Source: Cellulomonas palmilytica
Lineage (GTDB): Bacteria > Actinomycetota > Actinomycetes > Actinomycetales > Cellulomonadaceae
Reading direction: 5' to 3'
Assembly (NCBI RefSeq): GCF_021590045.1
Contig: NZ_CP062221.1
Span: 3,410,001-3,474,000, forward strand
DNA length: 64,000 nt
Shown: positions 40,378 to 49,142 of the stretch, piece after piece
Numbering within the stretch: position 1 is the first letter of the stretch
Layout of the letters: each line of letters opens with the position of its first letter
Program-made: the position numbers and the translations under genes
Notes under the pieces: model-generated
What the model saw: only the letters and a program-made list of their open reading frames with translations
Told to the model about the DNA's origin: nothing
Databases searched by the model: none

Positions 40378-42281
40378 GCGGCATGTGGTTCCTCGCCCGG
40401 CGCGGTGCGCGCGCCCACCGCGGCAGCCTCGTCGCGACGTCGCTCGTGCTCGTGCTCGCCGGCGCGCTGCTGTCCATGACCGGCTGGCTCCTGGTCGCCG
40501 GTGTGACGGGCGGCGACGACGACGGGAGGGCCTCCGAGCTCGTCGCGCTGTCCACGTCCTTCGCCGGGACGGCCCTGTCCCTCGTCGTGCTCGTCGTCGC
40601 CGCGACCGTCACGCTCGCGCTGCGCCGGCGCCGCGGTGAGCTCGCGCTGCTGCGCGCCGTCGGCGCGACGGGGCGCCAGGTCCGCGCGCTGGTGCGCGGC
40701 GAGGTGCTCACGACGACGCTCACCGCCGCACCCCTGGGAGCGGTCGGCGGCCTGGGGCTCGCGTGGCTGCTGCGACCCGTGCTCGAGGACGCGGGCTTCC
40801 TCGTCCCGCACGTGCCCGCGGCACTCCTGCCGCTGCCCGTGCTCGGCGCGACGTTCCTGCTCGTGCCGACCGCGCTCGTCGCCGCGCGGATCGCCGCGCG
40901 GGAGTCGCTGCGCCTGTCCCCGACCGCGGCCGTCGGCGGCAGCCGCGTCGAGTCGCGCGAGGTCGGGCGCGTGCGTCGGGCCTGCGCGCTCGTCCTCGCG
41001 CTGGGTGGCGTCGCCGTCGCGTGCGCGCCGTTGCTCGTCCCGGGCGCGTTGGGCGCCGCGACGGCCGCCGTCTCGGCGTTCCTGCTCGTCGCCGCGGCCG
41101 CGCTGGCCGGACCGCTGCTCGTCGCGTGGACGTTCGACCGCGTGGCCCGCTACGCCGGGCGGGGTCCGCGCGGCCGCGCCACCACGCGGCTCGCGGTGGC
41201 GAACGTGCGCGGCTTCTCGCGGCGCCTCACGACGGTCGTCGTGCCGCTCGCGCTGCTGCTGGCCGTCGGGACCGTTCAGACGAGCGTGAACCGCGCCGTG
41301 GCGGTCGCCGCCGACACGCAGCTGACCGAGGCGGTCGGGACGGACCTCGTCGTGACCGACCCGTCCGGCCCGGTCGATCCGACCGTGCTGCGGGGCATCG
41401 AGGGCGTCGCCTCGGTGACCCCGCTGGCCGTACAGCCGGCACAGGTCCGTGTCGAGGGCGACTCCGCGTTCGGCGAGGGGTTCGCGTGGGAGTCGACGGC
41501 GATGCGCGTGATGCCGGCCGGGACCGGGCCGGACGTGCTCGACCCGGGCGTCACCGCGGGGTCGCTCGCCGAGCTCGGCGAGCCCGGGACCGTCGCGGTC
41601 AGCACCGACGCGCGTCTCGAGCTGGGCGCGCGGCTCGGCGGGACCCTGACCTGGCGGCACGACGACCGCGAGATCACGTCGCGCGTCGTGGCGGAGTACG
41701 ACCGCGGCCTCGCGCTCGGCCCGCTGCTCGTCTCGGCCGAGGCGCTGGCGGCCGAGGGCGTCACGGCGGCGCCCGACACGCTCCTGGCCGAGACGACGGG
41801 CGCCGGGGTGGCCTCGGCGGTGACGTCAGCGGGCCTCGTCGCGCAGGACGTCGACGCGTACGTCGACGCCGTCGCGCAGACCGCGGCGGACGGTCAGGAC
41901 CTGTCCACCGTGCTCGTCCTGCTCCTGCTCGGGTTCGCGGGGATCGGCGCGGCCAACGCGGTGGTGCTCGCGACCGCCGGGCGCCGCGACGAGCTGCTGC
42001 TCCTGCGCCGCACCGGCGCGACGCGTCGCCAGCTGCTGACGACGACGTTCACCGAGGCGCTCGTGACCGGCGCGAGCGCGTGGACCATCGGCGTCCTCGC
42101 GGTGCTGCCCGCGGTGCTGGGCGTGACGTTCGGGCTGCTCGGCCCCACGCTCCCGGTGGTGGACCTGCCGGCCGCGGCGGCGCTCACGGTCGCGGTGCTC
42201 GCGGTGCCGGTGGTGTGCACGCACGTGACCGTGAGCCGGGCGGACCGGGCGGCGTCGCTCGCGGGCGGCCGCAACGCGTGA
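40374..42281 (+). CDS. FtsX/MacB-like ABC transporter permease
   Basis: 635 residues from GTG 40374. The protein has two halves, each with FtsX-type helices. The first has a transmembrane helix near 20-45, three further helices at about 65-190 and a helix pair near 205-265. A large extracytoplasmic domain (about 300-490) follows, then the second FtsX core (about 505-630, with GFAGIGAANAVVLATAGRRDELLLLR). The repeated Arg-Arg-(Gly/Asp)-Glu-Leu-x-Leu-Leu-Arg segment after each helix is the coupling region to the ATPase. With the upstream ATPase it forms a Bce/Lnr-like or peptide-efflux system. The substrate is unknown. Confidence 0.92.
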   Translation: MSGMWFLARRGARAHRGSLVATSLVLVLAGALLSMTGWLLVAGVTGGDDDGRASELVALSTSFAGTALSLVVLVVAATVTLALRRRRGELALLRAVGATGRQVRALVRGEVLTTTLTAAPLGAVGGLGLAWLLRPVLEDAGFLVPHVPAALLPLPVLGATFLLVPTALVAARIAARESLRLSPTAAVGGSRVESREVGRVRRACALVLALGGVAVACAPLLVPGALGAATAAVSAFLLVAAAALAGPLLVAWTFDRVARYAGRGPRGRATTRLAVANVRGFSRRLTTVVVPLALLLAVGTVQTSVNRAVAVAADTQLTEAVGTDLVVTDPSGPVDPTVLRGIEGVASVTPLAVQPAQVRVEGDSAFGEGFAWESTAMRVMPAGTGPDVLDPGVTAGSLAELGEPGTVAVSTDARLELGARLGGTLTWRHDDREITSRVVAEYDRGLALGPLLVSAEALAAEGVTAAPDTLLAETTGAGVASAVTSAGLVAQDVDAYVDAVAQTAADGQDLSTVLVLLLLGFAGIGAANAVVLATAGRRDELLLLRRTGATRRQLLTTTFTEALVTGASAWTIGVLAVLPAVLGVTFGLLGPTLPVVDLPAAAALTVAVLAVPVVCTHVTVSRADRAASLAGGRNA

Positions 42282-42326
42282 CGTGGCCCGTGCGTCGCGG
42301 AGCACACGCGACGGGACCCCGTCCGC

Positions 42327-42890
42327 TCAGGGGGGCGGGGCCTCGTCCCGCCGGCGCTGGACGTCCTCGTGCATCGAGAAGAACAGCGAGTACGGCGTCC
42401 CGTCGGGCTCGGGAGCGCGGTCGGCGTACTCCTGGAACAGCGCGCCCAGGCGGTCGTGCAGCTCGCGGTACGACTCCTCGCGCAGGCGCAGGCCGAGGCG
42501 GACCATCGGCTGCGCGTCGAGGTCGTCGACGAGCGCGAGCTCCTCGAGGAACGCGTCGACGAGCACGCGCGCCTGGCCCGGCCGCGAGGGTGAGCGCCAC
42601 GACTTGCGGGTCGCGCGGTACGGCACCTCCCGGGCGCCGCGGGCGCCCCGCCGCACGGGCTCGGCCGCGAGGAAGCCGCGGTCGACGAGCGTGCGCACGT
42701 GGTGCAGCACGGTGGCCGGGTTGCGGCCCAGGCGCTGCGCGATCTCCCGGTTGGTGAGCGGCTCGTCGAGGCACAGCCGCAGGATCCGGATGCGCAGCGT
42801 GGACGCGAGCGCGCGGGCGTCGGCGTCCGGGTCGTGCGGCACGTCCGGCGCCGTGGCGTGCGCCGGGTCGGCGGCCTCGTCGTCGGTCAT
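42327..42890 (-). CDS. ArsR-type winged-helix regulator beside an MFS gene
   Basis: 187 residues from ATG 42890. An N-terminal winged helix (about 28-95; STLRIRILRLCLDEPLTNRE, then GRNPATVLHHVRTLVDRGFL) is followed by a helical C-terminal region with no recognised ligand site. It is divergent from the MFS transporter gene, with a 54-base region holding a TGATTG/CAATCA palindrome over the MFS -35. The obvious reading is a repressor of that transporter. In-frame upstream codons to 42923 would place the start inside the operator and are rejected. Confidence 0.88.
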   Translation of the reverse strand: MTDDEAADPAHATAPDVPHDPDADARALASTLRIRILRLCLDEPLTNREIAQRLGRNPATVLHHVRTLVDRGFLAAEPVRRGARGAREVPYRATRKSWRSPSRPGQARVLVDAFLEELALVDDLDAQPMVRLGLRLREESYRELHDRLGALFQEYADRAPEPDGTPYSLFFSMHEDVQRRRDEAPPP

Positions 42891-42906
42891 GCCACCATCC
42901 TGCCAC

Positions 42907-42938
42907 TGATTGACTTTTCCCAATCACTTGCGGACCCT
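42907..42938 (+). promoter_or_regulatory. Promoter of the MFS gene with overlapping palindrome
   Basis: TGATTG (42907-42912) and CAATCA (42921-42926) form an inverted repeat with an 8-base spacer in a notably AT-rich patch. It overlaps the -35 TTGACT (42910-42915); a -10-like GACCCT lies at 42933-42938, so transcription should begin at or next to GTG 42945. Binding of the divergent ArsR-type protein would block the polymerase. Confidence 0.6.
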
Positions 42939-42944
42939 GGTGCT

Positions 42945-44264
42945 GTGACCACGCAGCCCCCCGTCGACGCCGCGCCGCCCGACACCGCCACGAGGGCGAC
43001 GCCCGCGCGCCGATCGCTCGTGCACCACCGCGACTTCCGGTGGCTGTGGGCCGGCGACGCGCTCGGCCAGCTCGGCGCGCAGCTCACGCTCCTCGCGCTG
43101 CCGATCTACGCGGTCGAGCACCTGCTCGCGACCGAGTGGCAGATGGGCGTGCTCACCGCGACCGAGACCGCCGCGTTCCTCGTCATCGGCCTGCCCGCCG
43201 GCGCGTGGGTCGACCGCATGCGCAAGCGCCGCGTGCTCGTGACCGCGGACCTCGTGCGCGCCGCCGCGCTCGCGGTCGTCGTCGCCGCCGCGCTCACCGG
43301 CCGCGCGAGCATGGCGCTGCTCGTCGCCGCCGCCGCCGTCGTCTCCGTCGCGAGCGTGTTCTTCGACGTCGCGCACCAGAGCTACGTGCCGGGGCTCGTC
43401 GGCCTCGAGCACGTCGTCGAGGGGAACTCCAAGCTCCAGGCCACGCAGTCCGTCGCGCAGGTCGCCGCACCCGCGATCGGCGGCGCGCTGCTGCGCGTCG
43501 TCAGCGCCCCCGCGCTCGTCGCCGTCACCGTGGTGACGTACCTGTTCTCCGCGTTCGGCGTCGGACGCATCGCCGCACGCGAGGACCTGCCGCCCCGCGA
43601 GGACCGGCGCCCGCTGCGCGCCGAGATCGCCGAGGGCCTGCGGTTCGTCGTGCACCAGCCGCTGCTGCGGCGCATCGTCGCCACCACGTCGATCTCCAAC
43701 TTCGGCAGCGCGGTGACGGGCGCGGTCCTCGCGATCTACGCGCTGCGCGTCCTGGGGTTCGACACCGCGACGTACGGCGCGATCGCGTCGGCGTCCGCCG
43801 CGGGCGGCCTGGCCGGCGCGTTCGCCGCCGACCGGCTCGCGCGGCTCGTCGGCGAGTCCCGGGTCATCCCGCTGTCGGCGATCCTGTTCGGCGTCGCCGG
43901 GATCGCGACGCCGCTCGCCGGCGTGCTGCCCGGGCCCGCAGCGCCCGTGCTCATCGCCGGGCTCGCGGTGATGTTCTTCGGCGTCGTCGTCTACAACGTC
44001 ACGCAGGTGAGCTTCCGGCAGCGCCTGTGCCCGCCCGCGCTGCTCGGCCGCATGAACGCGTCCGTGCGGTTCATCGTGTGGGGCTCGATGCCGCTCGGCG
44101 GTCTGCTCGGCGGGTGGCTCGGGCACGCCACCAGCGTCATGACGACGCTGTGGGTGGCCGCCGCGATCGGCATCGTCGCGACTCTCCCCGTCGTCCTCTC
44201 CCCGCTCCTGCGCGCCCGCGACCTGCCGCCGACGCCCGTGCACGACGCGCCGACGGTGGCCTGA
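42945..44264 (+). CDS. MFS transporter, enterobactin-exporter (EntS)-like group
   Basis: 439 residues from GTG 42945, with about 12 transmembrane helices. The N-terminus HHRDFRWLWAGDALGQLGAQ and the loop GAWVDRMRKRRVLVTADLVRA (between helices 2 and 3) are typical of the EntS/MFS_3 branch of drug or siderophore exporters. The central loop (REDLPPREDRRPLRAEIAEG) is cytoplasmic. The substrate cannot be read from sequence; control by the divergent ArsR-type regulator suggests induction by a small molecule. Confidence 0.9.
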   Translation: MTTQPPVDAAPPDTATRATPARRSLVHHRDFRWLWAGDALGQLGAQLTLLALPIYAVEHLLATEWQMGVLTATETAAFLVIGLPAGAWVDRMRKRRVLVTADLVRAAALAVVVAAALTGRASMALLVAAAAVVSVASVFFDVAHQSYVPGLVGLEHVVEGNSKLQATQSVAQVAAPAIGGALLRVVSAPALVAVTVVTYLFSAFGVGRIAAREDLPPREDRRPLRAEIAEGLRFVVHQPLLRRIVATTSISNFGSAVTGAVLAIYALRVLGFDTATYGAIASASAAGGLAGAFAADRLARLVGESRVIPLSAILFGVAGIATPLAGVLPGPAAPVLIAGLAVMFFGVVVYNVTQVSFRQRLCPPALLGRMNASVRFIVWGSMPLGGLLGGWLGHATSVMTTLWVAAAIGIVATLPVVLSPLLRARDLPPTPVHDAPTVA

Positions 44265-44280
44265 CCGCCGGCTGCGGGGC

Positions 44281-45093
44281 CTACAGGTCGTACTCGACGA
44301 CGAGCGGCGCGTGGTCGGAGAACCGCGCGTCGTACGAGGCGGCACGGTCGACGGTCGCCGAGACCGCGCGGTCCGCGAGCGCCGGCGTCGCGACCTGGTA
44401 GTCGATCCGCCAGCCCGCGTCGTTGTCGAACGCCTTGCCGCGCCACGACCACCACGTGAACGGCCCCGGACCCTCGCCGCCGAGCTCGCGGCCCAGGTCG
44501 CGCCAGCCGAGCTCGTCGAACCACCGGTCCAGGTACGCGCGTTCCTGCGGCAGGAACCCCGCCGACTTGAGGTTCCCCTTCCAGTTCCTGATGTCCGCCT
44601 CGCGGTGCGCGATGTTCACGTCGCCCGCGACCACGGCCATGCCGCCCTCCTGCGCGATCTGCGCCATGCGTGCGGTCACGACCTCGAGGAACGCGTACTT
44701 CTCGTCCATCGACGGCGTGCCGAGCGTGCCCGAGTGGACGTACGTCGAGACGACCGTCACGGTGCGCGGGCCCGTCCCGTCGTGCGCGTCGACCTCGAGG
44801 TCCGCCTCGACCCACCGGCCCGAGTCGCCGGGCACACCCGTGCCGAGCCCGATGCGCACCGCCGTCATCGGCAGGCGCGTCGCGATCGCGACGCCCGAGC
44901 GCCCCTTCGTCGTGGACTCCTCGTGCGCGAGGTGCCACTCGCCGGGCGACAGGTGGTCGGCGAGGATGTCGTCGGTCGCGCGGACCTCCTGCAGCAGCAG
45001 CACGTCGGGCTTGCGCGTGTCGAGCCACTCGCCCATCCCGCGGCGGAACGCCGCCCGGATGCCGTTGACGTTGACGGTCGCGATCGTGAGCAC
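44281..45093 (-). CDS. xth: Exodeoxyribonuclease III (AP endonuclease family)
   Basis: 270 residues from GTG 45093. Exonuclease-endonuclease-phosphatase fold with ATVNVNGIRA, LLLQEVRA (metal-binding Glu), TYVHSG, VVAGDVNIAH (catalytic Asp and Asn), RIDYQVATP and the C-terminal FSDHAPLVVEYDL (catalytic Asp-His). It cuts abasic sites and trims 3' ends in base excision repair. Length is normal. The gene is convergent with the MFS gene, with only 16 bases between the stops, and I see no terminator there. Confidence 0.95.
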   Translation of the reverse strand: MLTIATVNVNGIRAAFRRGMGEWLDTRKPDVLLLQEVRATDDILADHLSPGEWHLAHEESTTKGRSGVAIATRLPMTAVRIGLGTGVPGDSGRWVEADLEVDAHDGTGPRTVTVVSTYVHSGTLGTPSMDEKYAFLEVVTARMAQIAQEGGMAVVAGDVNIAHREADIRNWKGNLKSAGFLPQERAYLDRWFDELGWRDLGRELGGEGPGPFTWWSWRGKAFDNDAGWRIDYQVATPALADRAVSATVDRAASYDARFSDHAPLVVEYDL

Positions 45094-45329
45094 AGCAGTC
45101 CTTCCTCCTCGCGCGGGCCGGTCCCCCGCGCGGTCGTCCGGGACGATCCTGCCTCATCCGGCGGACGAGCCCGGTCGACGTCCGCCCCGCCTCGCCTCCA
45201 CCCCACCGGGCACGAGCGACGCGTATCAGGGCGCAGCACGCACGGCTCCTTGCCCTCGTACGCTGCCGCGAGCCCCGACCCGACCCGCGACGCCCACGAC
45301 TGGTCCCGCACCCGCGGTCCGGAGGCGAC

Positions 45330-46097
45330 ATGGTCACGATGAACGGGTGGCCCGACGCCCGCACCGCCGACGTCACGCGCATCCACGTCGGCGACGACCA
45401 CGACGGAGCCGAGGTGCGCACGGGCGACGTCGCCCGCGCGTTCGTCTGGCTCCTCGAGCAGCTCGACGCGCGGGTCGAGAAGGTCACCGTCGTGAACGGG
45501 CACCGCACCCGCGCGCGGAACGCGCAGGTGGGTGGCGCCCCCAGCTCGAACCACATCTCCGGCACGGCGGTCGACGTCAACGGCCGGACGCACCCGTTCG
45601 AGGCGCACCTGCACGGCGCGCCGTTCACGTCCGGGTTCACCGCGGCCCAGGAGCGCGAGATCCGCAAGATCTTGGGCGAGGCCGGCGGGCTGTTCCGGTG
45701 GGGCCTCGACTTCCCGCGCGGCCGCCGGGACGCGATGCACTTCGAGCTCGCCGGGGGCACCACCCCGGCGACCGTCCGCGCGTTCGTCGAACGCGTCACC
45801 ACGAAAGGCAAGCAGCTGGCGGACCAGGTCCAGGTCCCGGAGGAGGACGACATGCCGACCGTCGACGAGATCGCCCGTGCGGTCTGGGGGTACAAGAACA
45901 GGGAGCTCGAGCGCATCGACACGTACGCGCTCCTGCGCCGCACCAACGCGAACGCGCAGGCCGCAGCGAAGGGCGTCATCGACGTCAAGCTGCTCGCCGA
46001 GGCGATCGCGCGCGCCCTGCCGGACGGGGCCCTGACGAAGGCCCAGGTCAGCCGCGTCGCCCGCCTGGCCGCCAAGGACGTCCTGAGCAAGGCATGA
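45330..46097 (+). CDS. Phage-type M15 peptidoglycan peptidase (endolysin-like), no signal peptide
   Basis: 255 residues from ATG 45330 with a GGAGG Shine-Dalgarno at 45321-45325. The M15 (VanY/L-alanyl-D-glutamate peptidase) zinc site is readable: His75 and Asp82 in SSNHISGTAVDVN and His137 in DAMHFEL. The protein lacks a signal peptide or membrane helix. The C-terminal about 85 residues (PTVDEIARAVWGYKNRELER onwards) resemble C-terminal segments of actinophage endolysins and tail-associated proteins. No other phage genes are adjacent, so it is either a phage remnant or a domesticated lysin. Its own regulation is not visible. Confidence 0.8.
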   Translation: MVTMNGWPDARTADVTRIHVGDDHDGAEVRTGDVARAFVWLLEQLDARVEKVTVVNGHRTRARNAQVGGAPSSNHISGTAVDVNGRTHPFEAHLHGAPFTSGFTAAQEREIRKILGEAGGLFRWGLDFPRGRRDAMHFELAGGTTPATVRAFVERVTTKGKQLADQVQVPEEDDMPTVDEIARAVWGYKNRELERIDTYALLRRTNANAQAAAKGVIDVKLLAEAIARALPDGALTKAQVSRVARLAAKDVLSKA

Positions 46098-46111
46098 CGA
46101 CGGGCACGGGC

Positions 46112-46153
46112 GTCGGCCCGGGTGTCGGCCCGGGTATCGGCCCGGGTATCGGC
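46112..46153. repeat. 12-bp tandem repeat in the endolysin/membrane-protein intergenic gap
   Basis: Three and a half copies of (G/A)TCGGCCCGGGT between the two convergent stops. It contains the CCCGGG palindrome at every unit, so it can fold into small alternative hairpins and may act as a weak bidirectional terminator. Confidence 0.8.
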
Positions 46154-46171
46154 ACGGCCGGGCCCGACGCC

Positions 46172-46558
46172 TCAGTCCTCGCGCCCGGCCTCGTCCGCGA
46201 GCCGGTCCTTCCAGCGCTCCTCGACCTCGCGTGCGGCCTCGGCGTACGAACGCTCCGCCCGCTGATGGTCACGTTCCTGGTCACGCTCGACCTGGGCCGC
46301 GGGCTCCTGCGCGGCGAGCGCGGCGATGTCGACGTTCGTCGCGAGCTGCCAGACGCCGACGAGCGTGAGGACCAGCCCGATCAGCGCGGCGATGATGCCG
46401 AGCACGACGAGCGCGGGCGCCCCGTCGGTGTCGCCCACCCCGAGGGTCGCGTCCTCGATCGCTGACAGCCAGCCCCAGATGCTCGCCAACGCACCCACCA
46501 GGAGCGTGCCCACGCCCCACACGAGGATCCCGGCCGACGGGCCGAACTTCCGCGCCAT
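46172..46558 (-). CDS. Small hypothetical membrane protein with two helices and charged tail
   Basis: 128 residues from ATG 46558. Two transmembrane helices (about 9-30 and 48-72) are followed by a strongly charged helical tail (AQVERDQERDHQRAERSYAE and onwards). No family is recognised. Its size and two-helix topology are compatible with many small membrane proteins, including holin-like ones, and it lies next to an endolysin-type gene. However, the two genes are convergent, so they do not form a lysis operon. Plausible as a gene from its codon pattern and clear topology. Confidence 0.65.
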   Translation of the reverse strand: MARKFGPSAGILVWGVGTLLVGALASIWGWLSAIEDATLGVGDTDGAPALVVLGIIAALIGLVLTLVGVWQLATNVDIAALAAQEPAAQVERDQERDHQRAERSYAEAAREVEERWKDRLADEAGRED

Positions 46559-46682
46559 CGCACACCCCTTCGCCCGTGCCCGCGACCCGGGCGGCTGGTC
46601 CGCAGCCTAGGGCCGCGGACCGGACCGCGGGGGCGTTCCGGCGGATCTGGTGGGCGCCGTCGGCGACTCGTCGACGCAGACG

Positions 46683-46722
46683 CGACGAGGCCCCGACCGC
46701 GCGTCCGGTCGGGGCCTCGTCG
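46683..46722 (-). terminator. Terminator of the glyA-folD operon
   Basis: A perfect 17-bp stem: CGACGAGGCCCCGACCG at 46683-46699 with its complement at 46706-46722, and a 6-base loop. It starts 7 bases after the folD stop on the minus strand. Confidence 0.85.
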
Positions 46723-46729
46723 TGGGTCG

Positions 46730-47611
46730 TCAGCCGGCGAGCCGCTCGGCGGTGTCGACGACGTTGCTCAGCAGCATCGCGCGCGTCATGGGGCCGACCC
46801 CGCCGGGGTTCGGCGAGACCCACGCGGCGATCTCCTTCACGCCCGGGTCGACGTCGCCCACGACGCGCGACCTGCCCGTCTCCGGGTCGGTCGCACGCGA
46901 GACGCCCACGTCGACGACGATCGCGCCGGGCTTGACGATGTCCGGCGTGATGATCCCGGGGACGCCCGCGGCGGCGACGACGACGTCGGCGTTGCGTGTG
47001 TGCTCCGCGAGGTCGTCGGTGCCGGTGTGCGTGAGGGTGACGGTCGCGTTGATCGCGCGTCGCGTGAGCAGCAGGCCGATGGACCGGCCGACCGTGACGC
47101 CGCGCCCGACGACGACCACGTCCGCGCCCTGCAGCGAGATCCCGTGCCGCTCGACGAGCTCCACGATGCCGCGCGGCGTGCACGGCAGCGGGCTCGTGAC
47201 CGGCTCGTTGACGCGCAGCACGAGGCGTCCGAGGTTCGTCGGGTGCAGGCCGTCCGCGTCCTTCTCCGGGTCGATGAGCTCGAGCACGCGGTGCGTGTCG
47301 ATGCCCTTCGGCAGCGGGAGCTGCACGATGAAGCCGGTGCACGCGGGGTTCTCGTTGAGCCGGCGCACGGCCGCCTCGATGTCCTCCTGCGTCGCGTCGC
47401 CCGGCAGCTCCTCCTGGATGGAGGCGATGCCGACCTCGGCGCAGTCGCGGTGCTTGCCCGCGACGTACCACCGGCTACCGGGGTCGTCGCCGACGAGCAG
47501 CGTGCCGAGGCCGGGGGTCACGCCGCGCGCGGCGAGCGCCGCGACGCGCTGCGTGAGCTCCGCCTTGATCGTCGCCGCCGTGGCGGTCCCGTCGAGGATC
47601 TGGGCCGTCAT
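46730..47611 (-). CDS. folD: Bifunctional methylenetetrahydrofolate dehydrogenase/cyclohydrolase
   Basis: 293 residues from ATG 47611. The catalytic Tyr-Lys pair is in [12 protein letters not shown], followed by [10 protein letters not shown], then the NADP-binding [18 protein letters not shown] and [15 protein letters not shown], all FolD hallmarks. It interconverts 5,10-methylene- and 10-formyl-tetrahydrofolate, supplying purine synthesis. The start is 2 bases after the glyA stop, so the two are one operon under the ZTP riboswitch. Length is normal. Confidence 0.97.
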   Translation of the reverse strand: MTAQILDGTATAATIKAELTQRVAALAARGVTPGLGTLLVGDDPGSRWYVAGKHRDCAEVGIASIQEELPGDATQEDIEAAVRRLNENPACTGFIVQLPLPKGIDTHRVLELIDPEKDADGLHPTNLGRLVLRVNEPVTSPLPCTPRGIVELVERHGISLQGADVVVVGRGVTVGRSIGLLLTRRAINATVTLTHTGTDDLAEHTRNADVVVAAAGVPGIITPDIVKPGAIVVDVGVSRATDPETGRSRVVGDVDPGVKEIAAWVSPNPGGVGPMTRAMLLSNVVDTAERLAG

Positions 47612-47613
47612 GC

Positions 47614-48897
47614 TCAGTACTGCTTGAGCGTCGGGTACAGGGGGAACTCGGCGGTCAGCTTGGCGACGCGCGCCTGCAGGGCCGCCACGTCGGCCTGCTC
47701 GCCGCCGACCAGCGCGGTCGCGATGATGTCCGCGACCTCGGTGAACTCGGCGTCGCCGAAGCCGCGCGTCGCCAGCGCCGGGGTGCCGATGCGCAGGCCC
47801 GAGGTGACCATCGGCGGGCGGGGGTCGTTCGGGACCGCGTTGCGGTTCACGGTGATGCCGGCCTCGTGCAGCAGGTCCTCGGCCTGCTTGCCGTCGATCG
47901 CGGCGTCGCGCAGGTCGACGAGCACGAGGTGCACGTCGGTGCCGCCCGAGCGGACGGTGATGCCCGCCTCGGCGACGTCCGCCTGCGTGAGCCGGTCCGC
48001 GATGATCGCCGCGCCGCGCACCGTGCGCTCCTGACGGTCGCGGAACTCGGGCGTGCCGGCGACCTTGAACGCCACGGCCTTGGCGGCGATGACGTGCATG
48101 AGCGGGCCGCCCTGCTGGCCCGGGAACACCGCGGAGTTGATCTTCTTCGCGATGTCCGGGTCGTTGGTCAGGATGAAGCCCGAGCGGGGGCCGCCGATGG
48201 TCTTGTGCACCGTGGAGGACACGACGTGCGCGTGCGGCACCGGGGACGGGTGCACGCCCGCGGCGACGAGGCCGGCGAAGTGCGCCATGTCGACCCACAG
48301 GTACGCGCCGACCTCGTCGGCGATCGCGCGGAACGCGGCGAAGTCGAGCTGACGCGGGTACGCCGACCAGCCGGCGATGATGACCTTGGGCTTGTGCTCG
48401 ATCGCGAGGCGGCGGACCTCGTCCATGTCGACCAGCGAGGTCTGCTCGTCGACGCCGTAGGCCACGACGTCGTACAGCCGGCCGGAGAAGTTGATCTTCA
48501 TGCCGTGCGTGAGGTGGCCGCCCTGGTCGAGCGCGAGGCCCAGGATCGTGTCGCCGGGGCGCGCGATGGCGTGCAGCACGGCCGCGTTCGCGGTGGCGCC
48601 GGAGTGCGGCTGGACGTTCGCGAACTGCGCGCCGAACAGCTCCTTGGCGCGCTCGATCGCGATCGTCTCCGCGACGTCGACCTGCTCGCAGCCGCCGTAG
48701 TAGCGGCGGCCGGGGTAGCCCTCGGCGTACTTGTTGGTGAGCACGGAGCCCTGCGCCTGCAGGACGGCGAGCGGGACGAAGTTCTCGCTCGCGATCATCT
48801 CGAGCGTGCCCTGCTGGCGCGCGAGCTCGCCGTCGAGGACGGCGGCGATCTCCGGGTCGAGGTCGGCGATGTTCTGGTCGAGCACGTTGTCGCTCAT
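47614..48897 (-). CDS. glyA: Serine hydroxymethyltransferase
   Basis: 427 residues from ATG 48897. The PLP lysine is in [17 protein letters not shown], with [18 protein letters not shown] and [17 protein letters not shown] typical of bacterial SHMT. It converts serine and tetrahydrofolate to glycine and 5,10-methylene-THF, the substrate of FolD, whose gene follows directly. An AGGAGC Shine-Dalgarno precedes the start. The 83-base gap from the riboswitch to the ATG would contain the expression platform. Confidence 0.97.
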   Translation of the reverse strand: MSDNVLDQNIADLDPEIAAVLDGELARQQGTLEMIASENFVPLAVLQAQGSVLTNKYAEGYPGRRYYGGCEQVDVAETIAIERAKELFGAQFANVQPHSGATANAAVLHAIARPGDTILGLALDQGGHLTHGMKINFSGRLYDVVAYGVDEQTSLVDMDEVRRLAIEHKPKVIIAGWSAYPRQLDFAAFRAIADEVGAYLWVDMAHFAGLVAAGVHPSPVPHAHVVSSTVHKTIGGPRSGFILTNDPDIAKKINSAVFPGQQGGPLMHVIAAKAVAFKVAGTPEFRDRQERTVRGAAIIADRLTQADVAEAGITVRSGGTDVHLVLVDLRDAAIDGKQAEDLLHEAGITVNRNAVPNDPRPPMVTSGLRIGTPALATRGFGDAEFTEVADIIATALVGGEQADVAALQARVAKLTAEFPLYPTLKQY

Positions 48898-48979
48898 GCG
48901 GCTGCTCCTGTCGCAGTCAGGTACGAGCGGGGGCGCGATCGGCGCCCACGCACACGGATGGTCCGGTGATGAGGCGACC

Positions 48980-49058
48980 GAGGGCCCAGGCGTCCGACCC
49001 CGTGGTCCAGCTGCTGCGTCGCTCCCCGGTGGTGACCCACCTCTGCGCCAGTCGCGAC
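48980..49058 (-). ncRNA. ZTP riboswitch (pfl RNA) upstream of glyA-folD
   Basis: Read on the minus strand, the leader shows the pfl signature in order: CGCGACTGGCG, then GAGGTGGGTCACCACCGGGG, AGCGACG, a variable stem, and CGCCTGGGC. ZTP riboswitches sense the purine intermediates ZMP/ZTP, which accumulate when 10-formyl-THF is short, and typically switch on folate one-carbon genes such as glyA and folD. That fits this operon. The match is by consensus reading, not a covariance-model score. Confidence 0.88.
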
Positions 49059-49064
49059 GCGCTC

Positions 49065-49070
49065 ACCCTA
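49065..49070 (-). promoter_or_regulatory. -10 element of the glyA-folD promoter
   Basis: TAGGGT on the minus strand (GGTAGGGTGAGC context) would start transcription at about 49058, exactly where the riboswitch begins. That supports both calls. Confidence 0.65.
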
Positions 49071-49142
49071 CCAAGCCCACCCCGAGCGCCCTTCCCCTTT
49101 CCGGTCTCGAGCGCCCGGCACGAGCGGGGCCCGCGGCGCCGG

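Noticed and set aside
42313..42351. Imperfect GGGACCCCG/CGGGGCCTCGTCCC pairing at the end of the ABC permease and arsR genes
   Set aside because: The stem needs a bulge, and most of it lies inside the arsR coding sequence, so I did not call a terminator.
45330..46558. Endolysin plus small membrane protein as a holin-lysin cassette
   Set aside because: The two genes are convergent and separated by a repeat, so they cannot be cotranscribed. No other phage genes are present.
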